From contig CAJUEO010000008.1 of NCBI GenBank assembly GCA_910585685.1, forward strand, positions 1 through 64,000: a stretch of DNA of 64,000 nucleotides, read 5' to 3'. The DNA comes from an uncultured Christensenella sp. Lineage in GTDB: Bacteria; Bacillota; Clostridia; Christensenellales; Borkfalkiaceae. The notes under the pieces were generated by a model that was given only the letters and a program-made list of their open reading frames with translations, did not search any database and was not told the origin of the DNA. The translations under genes were made by a program, and so were the position numbers. This document shows, in pieces, positions 1 through 6,601 of the stretch (position 1 is its first letter; the number at the start of each line of letters is the position of its first letter).

Positions 1-1
1 G

Positions 2-97
2 CTTATTATATATATGGTATATGACGTAAATCCTGCGTCCCGTAAGCATAGGAGACGCTATGATGATTGTATAAAAAATTATAATAACAAACTATGA
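2..97 (+). CDS. C-terminal end of an upstream gene (partial)
   Basis: Frame 2 is open from the window edge to a TGA at 95-97, giving about 31 residues with a basic stretch (KHRRRYDD) near the end. Its stop overlaps the tgt start as ATGA, the same coupled arrangement seen at uvrB/uvrA and at the two flavoprotein genes. That overlap, and the absence of a Shine-Dalgarno sequence before tgt, are the reasons for treating it as real. I cannot name the family. In Clostridia queA often precedes tgt, but this tail does not look like a QueA C-terminus. It could also be chance, because the fragment is short. Confidence 0.45.
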   Translation, partial: LIIYMVYDVNPASRKHRRRYDDCIKNYNNKL

Positions 98-1212
98 GTA
101 AAAATTTTTCATTTGAACTACAACATATCGATAAATATACGGGCGCACGCGCAGGCGTGTATCATACGCCTCACGGAGACATAAAAACTCCCGTGTATAT
201 GCCCGTCGGAACACAGGCAACCGTCAAGGGTGTGTATCCGCGCGATTTGAAAGAGGCAGGTTCGCAAATTATTTTATCAAATACCTATCATCTTTATTTG
301 CGCCCCGGTGACGAGCTGGTCAAAAAAGCAGGTGGACTTCATAAATTTATGAATTGGGACCGACCTATATTGACGGATAGCGGCGGTTTTCAGGTTTTTT
401 CTTTGACAAAGTTGAATAAAATCAAAGAAGAAGGGGTATATTTCAATTCGCATGTAGACGGTTCCAAGCATTTGTTTACTCCCGAAAAGGTCATTTCAAT
501 AGAAGAAAACCTCGGCGCGGATATAATTATGCAGTTTGACCAATGCAGTGAATACGGTTATACTCACGAGCAGGCGGAAGCGGCTATGAATAAAACGTAT
601 AATTGGCTAAAACGCTGTCTTGATGCAAAATCGCGCGACGATCAGGCACTGTTTCCCATAGTTCAGGGCAATATGTATGACGATTTGAGAATGCAAAGTT
701 TAAAACTTGCGAAGCCGCACGCAATCGACGGTATAGCCATAGGCGGACTTTCCGTGGGAGAACCCAAACAGCGCATGTATGAGATACTTGAACTTATTCG
801 ACCCGAGCTTCCTGAAAGCGTACCCAGATATTTAATGGGTGTAGGCAGTCCGGATTGCCTTATCGAGGGAGTAAAGCGCGGAGTGGATATGTTCGACTGC
901 GTGCTTGCAACCAGAATTGCGCGCAACGGCACTGCGTTTACGTCAAAGGGTAAAGCCGTCGTCAGAAACGCTGTTTACGCCGAAGATTTTACTGCACTCG
1001 ATGAAAAATGCGATTGCTATTGTTGCGAAAATTATACTAAGGCGTATTTAAGGCATCTTATAAACGTAAATGAAATGCTTGCATCGATGTTGCTAAGTCT
1101 GCACAACATAACGTTTCTTCACAAGCTTATGTCTGATATGCGCGAAGCGATTTTTGCCGACAGCTTAAACGATTTTGCCGCACAATTTTATTCGGAATTT
1201 GGCAAAGAGTGA
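94..1212 (+). CDS. tgt: queuine/preQ1 tRNA-guanine transglycosylase
   Basis: Exchanges guanine-34 of tRNAs with GUN anticodons (Asp, Asn, His, Tyr) for the preQ1 base, a cytoplasmic step of queuosine synthesis. The 372-residue length is normal. Visible family marks are TDSGGFQVFSL with the catalytic Asp near residue 95, the segment GVDMFDCVLATR at about 263-274 that carries the nucleophilic Asp (most homologues have Pro where this has Ala), and a C-terminal zinc site made of the CDCYCC cluster and a following His. There is no Shine-Dalgarno. The start overlaps the stop of the preceding frame (ATGA), so translation is probably coupled. A TATAAT at 80-85 also lies just upstream, but without a good -35. 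It heads the core block that runs on to yajC and the sec genes. Confidence 0.96.
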   Translation: MSKNFSFELQHIDKYTGARAGVYHTPHGDIKTPVYMPVGTQATVKGVYPRDLKEAGSQIILSNTYHLYLRPGDELVKKAGGLHKFMNWDRPILTDSGGFQVFSLTKLNKIKEEGVYFNSHVDGSKHLFTPEKVISIEENLGADIIMQFDQCSEYGYTHEQAEAAMNKTYNWLKRCLDAKSRDDQALFPIVQGNMYDDLRMQSLKLAKPHAIDGIAIGGLSVGEPKQRMYEILELIRPELPESVPRYLMGVGSPDCLIEGVKRGVDMFDCVLATRIARNGTAFTSKGKAVVRNAVYAEDFTALDEKCDCYCCENYTKAYLRHLINVNEMLASMLLSLHNITFLHKLMSDMREAIFADSLNDFAAQFYSEFGKE

Positions 1213-1271
1213 TATAATTCAGTTGGTTTAGTGAAAGTTTTGTGGCATTTGAATTTTTTCGATAAAAATGC

Positions 1272-1300
1272 TTGCAAAAATTTATAAAAAATATTATAGT
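1272..1300 (+). promoter_or_regulatory. sigma-A promoter of yajC
   Basis: TTGCAA at 1272-1277, a 17-base spacer and TATAGT at 1295-1300. Predicted start of transcription is near 1307. The following leader carries CGGAG about 10 bases before the yajC ATG. Confidence 0.6.
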
Positions 1301-1328
1301 TAAATAAATTAAAAAAATCGGAGTTAAT

Positions 1329-1886
1329 ATGTTACATTCATTACTTGATACAGCCGCACCCGACAACGGTATGAATTATGCAATGCTTGCAATTATAGCA
1401 GTACTTGTTGTCGTTATAGTAGTTTTCTATTTCATTAGCAGTAAAAAGAGAAAAAAGCAGGAGCAGGACGCTAAGGATTTAATCGATGCGGTAGGCCCCG
1501 GCAATAAGGTTAAGACTATCGGCGGCATTTGCGGTATAGTAGTTGAAGTTGATAACGAGGAAAATACCTTTGTTCTTGAAACAGGTTCCGAAAATTCAGG
1601 TAAAAGCTATATAAAGTTCGATAAACAGGCTATTTTCCAGACCGACGCAGTTGTCGAACATAAGGAAGATAAGGCAGAACCCGAAGAGGTTACGGAAAAT
1701 TCCGAAGTGCCTGTAATTCCCGAAGCCACCGAAAACGTGCCCGTTGAAACTGCGGAAGTACCCGTCGAAACGCCCGTTTCGACAGAGGGACAAGCTTCGC
1801 TTTCGGAAAATAGTGAAGTCGCAGAAGGCGACCAGCCCGAAATGTTAAAAAAGAAAAAGAACGGCAAGACCAAAGAAGATAAATAA
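1329..1886 (+). CDS. yajC: preprotein translocase subunit YajC with long acidic tail
   Basis: Small accessory subunit of the Sec translocase that associates with SecDF. One membrane helix lies at about residues 18-37, followed by a basic SSKKRKK stop-transfer and the YajC soluble core (VGPGNKVKTIGGICGIV, then VLETGS). The core ends near residue 105. The remaining 80 residues are a low-complexity Glu/Val/Pro tail with repeated PVET-type units and a basic end (KKKKNGKTKEDK). That makes the protein about twice the usual YajC length. The ATG is chosen for its CGGAG ribosome site. An intrinsic-terminator hairpin follows directly. Position between tgt and the SCIFF and sec genes is the standard clostridial order. 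Confidence 0.93.
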   Translation: MLHSLLDTAAPDNGMNYAMLAIIAVLVVVIVVFYFISSKKRKKQEQDAKDLIDAVGPGNKVKTIGGICGIVVEVDNEENTFVLETGSENSGKSYIKFDKQAIFQTDAVVEHKEDKAEPEEVTENSEVPVIPEATENVPVETAEVPVETPVSTEGQASLSENSEVAEGDQPEMLKKKKNGKTKEDK

Positions 1887-1904
1887 GTTAAATTCTAAAT
1901 TCAA

Positions 1905-1938
1905 AAACCTCTGCATAGATTAAAGCAGAGGTTTTTTT
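1905..1938 (+). terminator. intrinsic terminator between yajC and the TIGR04086 gene
   Basis: Perfect 10-bp stem (1905-1914 with 1925-1934), 10-base loop, then a run of T. The next ATG begins one base after the T-run, and the only Shine-Dalgarno-like string (AGAGG) lies inside the 3' arm. Confidence 0.85.
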
Positions 1939-2307
1939 ATGAGCAAAGACATTTTTCAAATTTTAAAGGCGGTGCTTGCCGCGGTACTTATTTCACTTGT
2001 ATTCGTATTACTTTTTACCATAATAATTCAACTTTTTACTTTACCTATCGAGGCTGTAAAACCCGTAAATCAAGTTTTTAAAATTATATCCATTGCGCTT
2101 GGCGGAATTGTATTTATACGCGGAGAACGTGGGCTTATAAAAGGCGTAATTTACGGCGTAATAGCTGTTGTAATTACGTTTTTGCTGTACGGACTTATTT
2201 CTTTTTCGCTTCAAATAAGTTGGATGTTTTTGCTTGAAATTCTTATCGGCGCGGTAGCCGGCGGAATTTCCGGCGTAATTGCCGTCAATATTAAAAAGAG
2301 TGTTTAA
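1939..2307 (+). CDS. TIGR04086-type small membrane protein
   Basis: A 122-residue, almost wholly hydrophobic protein with four likely membrane helices (about 10-32, 42-60, 68-88 and 95-117). Length, hydrophobicity and position immediately before the SCIFF precursor match the clostridial TIGR04086 family, which has no established function. I infer the family from context more than from motifs. The ATG follows a terminator hairpin directly, and the only candidate ribosome site (AGAGG) is in the hairpin's 3' arm. Folding of the hairpin would therefore hide it, and yajC read-through and this gene's translation would be linked. Confidence 0.75.
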   Translation: MSKDIFQILKAVLAAVLISLVFVLLFTIIIQLFTLPIEAVKPVNQVFKIISIALGGIVFIRGERGLIKGVIYGVIAVVITFLLYGLISFSLQISWMFLLEILIGAVAGGISGVIAVNIKKSV

Positions 2308-2312
2308 ATCGC

Positions 2313-2341
2313 TTGCTTTTTTGTTTTCCTTAATTTATAAT
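2313..2341 (+). promoter_or_regulatory. sigma-A promoter of scfA
   Basis: TTGCTT at 2313-2318, 17 bases, TATAAT at 2336-2341. A perfect 9-bp inverted repeat (2328-2336 with 2354-2362) brackets the transcription start near 2348 and could be an operator. The right arm overlaps the ribosome site AAGGAG. Confidence 0.7.
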
Positions 2342-2374
2342 TAAATAAGCACAAAATTAAGGAGATTTTCAGAT

Positions 2375-2530
2375 ATGATAAAAACAGTTGCAAAACCTCA
2401 GGAAAGAAAGGTGACGGGTTGCGGCGAATGCAGAAGCACTTGTCAATCAGCTTGCAAAACGAGCTGCACGGTAGGCAACCAGAGCTGTGAAAGAATTACA
2501 AGAGAGCAAAACCCCGAAAAGGCAAATTAA
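2375..2530 (+). CDS. scfA: SCIFF ranthipeptide precursor (six cysteines)
   Basis: A 51-residue ribosomally made peptide with six cysteines at positions 16, 19, 23, 27, 31 and 38. The core reads QSACKTSCTVGNQSCE and closely matches the conserved SCIFF ('six cysteines in forty-five residues') family of Clostridia. In the family, the partner radical-SAM enzyme links cysteine sulfurs to neighbouring residues as thioethers. The in vivo role is not firmly established; signalling has been proposed. The ATG has AAGGAG at a 10-base distance and its own promoter. A hairpin terminator lies between it and the maturase gene, so more precursor than enzyme would be made. Confidence 0.93.
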   Translation: MIKTVAKPQERKVTGCGECRSTCQSACKTSCTVGNQSCERITREQNPEKAN

Positions 2531-2545
2531 AATAAATAAATTTTC

Positions 2546-2572
2546 AGGAGCAGAAAGTTCTCTGCTCCTTTT
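2546..2572 (+). terminator. intrinsic terminator or attenuator between scfA and scfB
   Basis: An 8-bp stem, GGAGCAGA with TCTGCTCC (2547-2554 and 2561-2568), a 6-base loop and TTTT. It sits between the peptide and maturase genes and leaves only 13 bases to the scfB ATG. Confidence 0.75.
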
Positions 2573-2581
2573 CCTCACTCA

Positions 2582-3910
2582 ATGATACACGTTTTTTCAT
2601 ATAAGGATAAACACTATATATACGATTCAGGCAGCGGAAGCTTGCACGAATGCGACAAGGATACTTGCGATTATGTCAAAGCTAAGTACGAAACAAAAGG
2701 TAAACTCCCTGATTTTTCAGAAGAAAAGATTGCCGAAATAGAGAGCGATATTGCCGCACTTCAACGCGACGGACTTTTTTTATGCGATGAAATTAAAGCT
2801 TACCCCATAAAGTCAAACGAGATAAAGGCGTTGTGCCTGCATATCTGTCACGACTGTAATTTGCGTTGCAGATACTGCTTTGCAGACGAGGGCGCATATC
2901 ATTCCGAGCGCGAGTTTATGAGCGAGGAAACGGCTAAAAAAGCAATAGATTTTCTTATTTCCAACAGTGGAAAAAGAAAGGTTCTCGAAGTTGATTTTTT
3001 CGGAGGAGAACCTTTGATGTGTCTGCAAACGATTAAAAACGTCGTTGCATACGCAAGGGAACAGGGAGAAAAGTCGGGTAAAAAATTTTTATTTACAACC
3101 ACGACCAACGCTTTGCTTCTCGACGATGACGCAATCGACTTTTTTAACAGGGAAATGGAGAACGTCGTATTGTCGCTCGACGGCAGAAAGGAAGTGCACG
3201 ACGCAATCCGAAAGACAAAATCGGGCAAAGGCAGTTTCGATTACGTCATAGAAAACGTAAAAAGGTTTGTAAAATCACGCGGAGATAAATGTTACTACGT
3301 CAGGGGCACGTTTACGGCAAAAAATCTTGATTTTTCCAAGGACGTAATATTCCTTGCGGATAACGGATTTGACAGTATTTCGATGGAGCCCGTAGTAACC
3401 GATATCGACGACCTTGCCATAAAGGACGAGCATATTCCCACTGTTTTAGACGAATACGAAAATCTTTGCGACAAGTATCTTGAAAAATATCAAAACGGAC
3501 AAGGGTTTAATTTTTTCCACTTTAACGTCGATTTGGAAGGCGGAGTCTGTCTGCAAAAAAAGGTTTCGGCGTGCGGTGCCGGAAACGAATATTTTTCTGT
3601 CGTTCCCAACGGGGACATTTACCCTTGCCACCAATTTGCAGGTGATAAAGATTTTTATATGGGCAACGTCTTTGACGGTAAACTCGACGCAAAAATCAGA
3701 GAAAAATTTGCAAATTCTTGCCTTTTTACGCGTGAAGAGTGTGGGGATTGTTTTGCAAAATTTATTTGCAGCGGAGGCTGTTCGGCAAACAACTATCATT
3801 TTGAGGGTGATATAAACAAACCCTATAAAGCAACCTGCGCGATGATGAAAAAGCGCATAGAATGCGGTATGCATGTGCTTGCCGAAAAAAAAGAGTTGAA
3901 AAAGGGTTGA
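2582..3910 (+). CDS. scfB: SCIFF maturase, radical SAM/SPASM thioether-forming enzyme
   Basis: Radical-SAM enzyme that forms the sulfur-to-carbon crosslinks in the SCIFF peptide. In 442 residues it has an N-terminal peptide-recognition region, the [4Fe-4S] motif CNLRCRYC at about residues 92-99, the glycine-rich FFGGEP, and a C-terminal SPASM region rich in cysteine (CGAG, YPCHQF, CGDCFAKFICSGGC) that would hold the auxiliary clusters. The start MIHVFSYKDKHYIYD matches how family members begin. No ribosome site is visible before this ATG. The nearest purine-rich string lies in the terminator hairpin that ends 13 bases upstream, so expression probably depends on read-through from scfA. Confidence 0.93.
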   Translation: MIHVFSYKDKHYIYDSGSGSLHECDKDTCDYVKAKYETKGKLPDFSEEKIAEIESDIAALQRDGLFLCDEIKAYPIKSNEIKALCLHICHDCNLRCRYCFADEGAYHSEREFMSEETAKKAIDFLISNSGKRKVLEVDFFGGEPLMCLQTIKNVVAYAREQGEKSGKKFLFTTTTNALLLDDDAIDFFNREMENVVLSLDGRKEVHDAIRKTKSGKGSFDYVIENVKRFVKSRGDKCYYVRGTFTAKNLDFSKDVIFLADNGFDSISMEPVVTDIDDLAIKDEHIPTVLDEYENLCDKYLEKYQNGQGFNFFHFNVDLEGGVCLQKKVSACGAGNEYFSVVPNGDIYPCHQFAGDKDFYMGNVFDGKLDAKIREKFANSCLFTREECGDCFAKFICSGGCSANNYHFEGDINKPYKATCAMMKKRIECGMHVLAEKKELKKG

Positions 3911-3957
3911 TTTGATAAATTTTTGTCTAGTATTTTAATACATACGACATAAATTTA

Positions 3958-3986
3958 TTGACGGCTAAAACTTTTTTTACTATAAT
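3958..3986 (+). promoter_or_regulatory. sigma-A promoter of secD-secF
   Basis: TTGACG at 3958-3963, 17 bases, TATAAT at 3981-3986. The leader of about 55 bases ends in TAGGAG before the secD ATG. Confidence 0.75.
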
Positions 3987-4048
3987 ATAATAAGTTAGTT
4001 TTTAATATCCGTTTCCCTTGCGGACTCGGACAATAAATAGGAGTACAG

Positions 4049-5551
4049 ATGGGTAAAGTAAAATCGGCGATTATAACAGCATTATTGCTTGCCGCGATTT
4101 TGGTATTATCGCTTTTTGCCACAATTTCGTGCGACGTACCCGGCACGAACAATGTAAGCAGGTATAACTCTTTTATAAGCAGTATTAACCTCGGCAGCGA
4201 CCTTACGGGTGAGGCTTATGCGTTGCTCTATCCCGAGGGCGTTATATCGGTTTCGGACTATAACCTTGTCGCTAACGACGAGGGCAGCGAGGACAGAGAA
4301 GAGTATATAGATAAATATGTTCTTCGCGAAGGCGTCTACGTTGAAAAGGACAAGCTTGAAAACGAAGACGAGTTTGTCGCAAGCATTGCGGAAGACGCAA
4401 AAGTCATTTCCAAGAGATTTGGGGATAAAGGGTACTCGAAATATTCCGTAAGCGTTGAAAATGAGTGCAAGTTTGTTATTCGCGTTGCAGTGCCTACAAA
4501 TTTCTCTTATGCGGCTTATAAAGACTATGACTCGGGTTCACGTTCTACAAAATTGACCGAAATAAGCAATACCGTTCAGGTTTTGACTATCAACGGCATA
4601 ATGAGCCTCAGGGATAATACGGAATACGATAACTCCAACTCGCTCATTAATATCAACGATGATTTTGCTGACTTCTTCTCTTCTGTAAGTTATAATCAAT
4701 TTGCAGGACAGCACGCTGTTCAAATGAATTTGACCGACGAAGGCTTTGAAAAAATAAACAAGGTTTTGACTTCGGCATCCGAAGGTACGGCGTATATATT
4801 TGCCGGAGAGCAGAGCCTGGGGCTTACAATCGAGCTCGGCACTCCGTTGGAAACAAAAACTATGTATTTTACTCCTAGCGCAAGTTCTGCAAGCGACTTT
4901 TCAATCGTTCTCAGTTCTATAATCGGCGGCGGAGTAATTACTAACAGTTATAATACGGATTCTGCCGGTTCCGGCACGGTATTGATTGCTTCTACTTCGG
5001 CGTTTGGAGATTATGCGGCAATATATCTTCTTGTTGCAGTTCTCTTAATTATAATTGCTCAAATTGTTTTGTCGGTAATAAAATATAAGACGCTCGGTTG
5101 GGTAAATGCAATTATAACGGTAATTTATGCCCTTGTAATTGTTACTTCGCTTATGTTGATAGGAACTCAGCTCACTATAGCAGGTGCGTTTACCGCGGTG
5201 TTGGGACTTGCGCTTTTAACTTTCTCCAACTTCTATGTGTTCGAAGCGGTAAGAAAGCAGACAAAGCTTGGCAGAGTTATTTCCGCGTCGATTAAGACGG
5301 GTTATAAAGACCAGTTGTTTACAATACTCGACCTGCATATAGTTGTGCTTATTGTTTCGATTTTAATGGCATTGATTTGCGTCGGCGAACTTGCTGCTTG
5401 CGGACTCATACTGTTTATTGCGACAATTGCGTCATATACGCTGTATTGGTTCACGAGATTTATGTGGTATGTAATTTCGTCATTGGCTAAGGATAAAGTT
5501 GCTTTCTGCGGCTATTCGAGGGAGGTATTCGAAAATGCAAGCGCTGAATAA
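4049..5551 (+). CDS. secD: protein-export membrane protein SecD (divergent)
   Basis: Partner of SecF in the membrane complex that uses ion-motive force to finish protein export. The 500 residues comprise one N-terminal helix (about 7-26), a long external P1 domain, and five C-terminal helices (about 325-480). It is divergent: the usual LGLDLKGG after the first helix is here LGSDLTGEA. In the fourth helix the stretch aligned with family VDANxxxxERI reads TFSNFYVFEAV, so the conserved Asp is Phe392 and the Arg of the ERI segment is Ala400. That Asp is required for proton-driven function in Thermus SecDF. The alignment through this region needs no gap. It overlaps secF by 17 bases. Confidence 0.85.
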   Translation: MGKVKSAIITALLLAAILVLSLFATISCDVPGTNNVSRYNSFISSINLGSDLTGEAYALLYPEGVISVSDYNLVANDEGSEDREEYIDKYVLREGVYVEKDKLENEDEFVASIAEDAKVISKRFGDKGYSKYSVSVENECKFVIRVAVPTNFSYAAYKDYDSGSRSTKLTEISNTVQVLTINGIMSLRDNTEYDNSNSLININDDFADFFSSVSYNQFAGQHAVQMNLTDEGFEKINKVLTSASEGTAYIFAGEQSLGLTIELGTPLETKTMYFTPSASSASDFSIVLSSIIGGGVITNSYNTDSAGSGTVLIASTSAFGDYAAIYLLVAVLLIIIAQIVLSVIKYKTLGWVNAIITVIYALVIVTSLMLIGTQLTIAGAFTAVLGLALLTFSNFYVFEAVRKQTKLGRVISASIKTGYKDQLFTILDLHIVVLIVSILMALICVGELAACGLILFIATIASYTLYWFTRFMWYVISSLAKDKVAFCGYSREVFENASAE

Positions 5552-6560
5552 TTTGAAACTCTCTTCAAAAATGCACTTATTAATAATAATTTCAAGCATA
5601 ATTATAGCGCTCGGACTTGCAGTCGGCACGGTTTGCCACTTTGTAGCTAACGGATTTTTCAATTATTCTGACGACTTTGCAAGTTATAAAAGCGTAACCG
5701 TAAGCTATGAAGATATCGATTTCAGCGGCAGCGGTAAGGATCCCCTTGAGCCTATCGCAGAAATATGCGACAAAGCATTCAAGGATGCCGGCGTTGAAAG
5801 CTATATTACCGCAAACGGTGATACAACTACGGGCGGAAGAATAGAATATAGATTTACGACGGCTGCAAGCGACGAAAAGCTCACTGCCGCAGTAGAAGCT
5901 ATAAATGCAGAGATTAAAAAGGAAGTATTGAGCGAAGGCGGAATACAGTTCAGCTACGCTTCCTTACACACAGCAGAAACGCTTTTGGGCGGTGGCAAGG
6001 CCATTTCGATGGCGGCAATAACAATTGCGTGCGCCGTTGCGTTACACTTTGTATATTTCGTTATCCGTTTCAGGCTTACTATGGCGCTCGGCGCTTTGCT
6101 TGCCGACGTTCACAACTTTGCACTGTATATTGCTTTGCTTGCGCTGTGTAGAGTACCTTTAGGATCAACGGTAGCTACTTTCGCTGTTTTGACCGTGTTG
6201 ACGACGATTATAGGAACGTGCTTCCTGTTTGACAGAGTGCGCAAAAACAGCAAGGAAGACAGCTTTAAAAAGCTTTCCGTGTTTGAATTGACGGACAAGA
6301 GCGCAAACGAGAGTTTATTGATAAATACCGTTATGCCGGCTTGCCTCGCAGCGTTATCGGTAGTGTTGTTCGTTCTTTTATCGATAAGTTCGCTTTCTCC
6401 GCTCGCAATTCTTGCACCCGTGCTTTGCTCGTTGGTTGCATTTGTAACCTGTGCTTACGGTACGGCAATATTTACACCTGCGGTATATTCGCATATTAAG
6501 CTTGTCGGTGACGCAATGCACAAGAAGTCAGTTGATAAAGCTAAGACTTTAAGCAAATAA
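5535..6560 (+). CDS. secF: protein-export membrane protein SecF (divergent)
   Basis: Second half of the SecDF complex, 341 residues from the ATG at 5535. That start is chosen over an upstream in-frame TTG at 5499 because GGGAGG lies 9 bases before it. One N-terminal helix (about 14-37), an external P4 domain and five C-terminal helices are visible, and the family motif FDRVRKN is intact. Where homologues have NDT before that motif this protein has IGT, so the conserved Asp is Gly227. In the next conserved segment (NxxLxR in homologues) the Arg is Ile263. The matching SecD Asp is also gone. A terminator hairpin follows immediately. Confidence 0.87.
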   Translation: MQALNNLKLSSKMHLLIIISSIIIALGLAVGTVCHFVANGFFNYSDDFASYKSVTVSYEDIDFSGSGKDPLEPIAEICDKAFKDAGVESYITANGDTTTGGRIEYRFTTAASDEKLTAAVEAINAEIKKEVLSEGGIQFSYASLHTAETLLGGGKAISMAAITIACAVALHFVYFVIRFRLTMALGALLADVHNFALYIALLALCRVPLGSTVATFAVLTVLTTIIGTCFLFDRVRKNSKEDSFKKLSVFELTDKSANESLLINTVMPACLAALSVVLFVLLSISSLSPLAILAPVLCSLVAFVTCAYGTAIFTPAVYSHIKLVGDAMHKKSVDKAKTLSK

Positions 6561-6568
6561 TCTATAGT

Positions 6569-6594
6569 AAAGCGAGGGTTTACCCTCGCTTTTT
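6569..6594 (+). terminator. intrinsic terminator between secF and recJ
   Basis: Perfect 10-bp stem (6569-6578 with 6583-6592) with a 4-base loop and a T-run. The recJ ATG is only 9 bases past the stem. Confidence 0.85.
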
Positions 6595-6601
6595 GCATTT
6601 T

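Noticed and set aside
6593..6601. Upstream TTG start for recJ
   Set aside because: It adds only three residues, touches the terminator stem, and has no ribosome site; the ATG at 6602 is preferred, though neither is certain.
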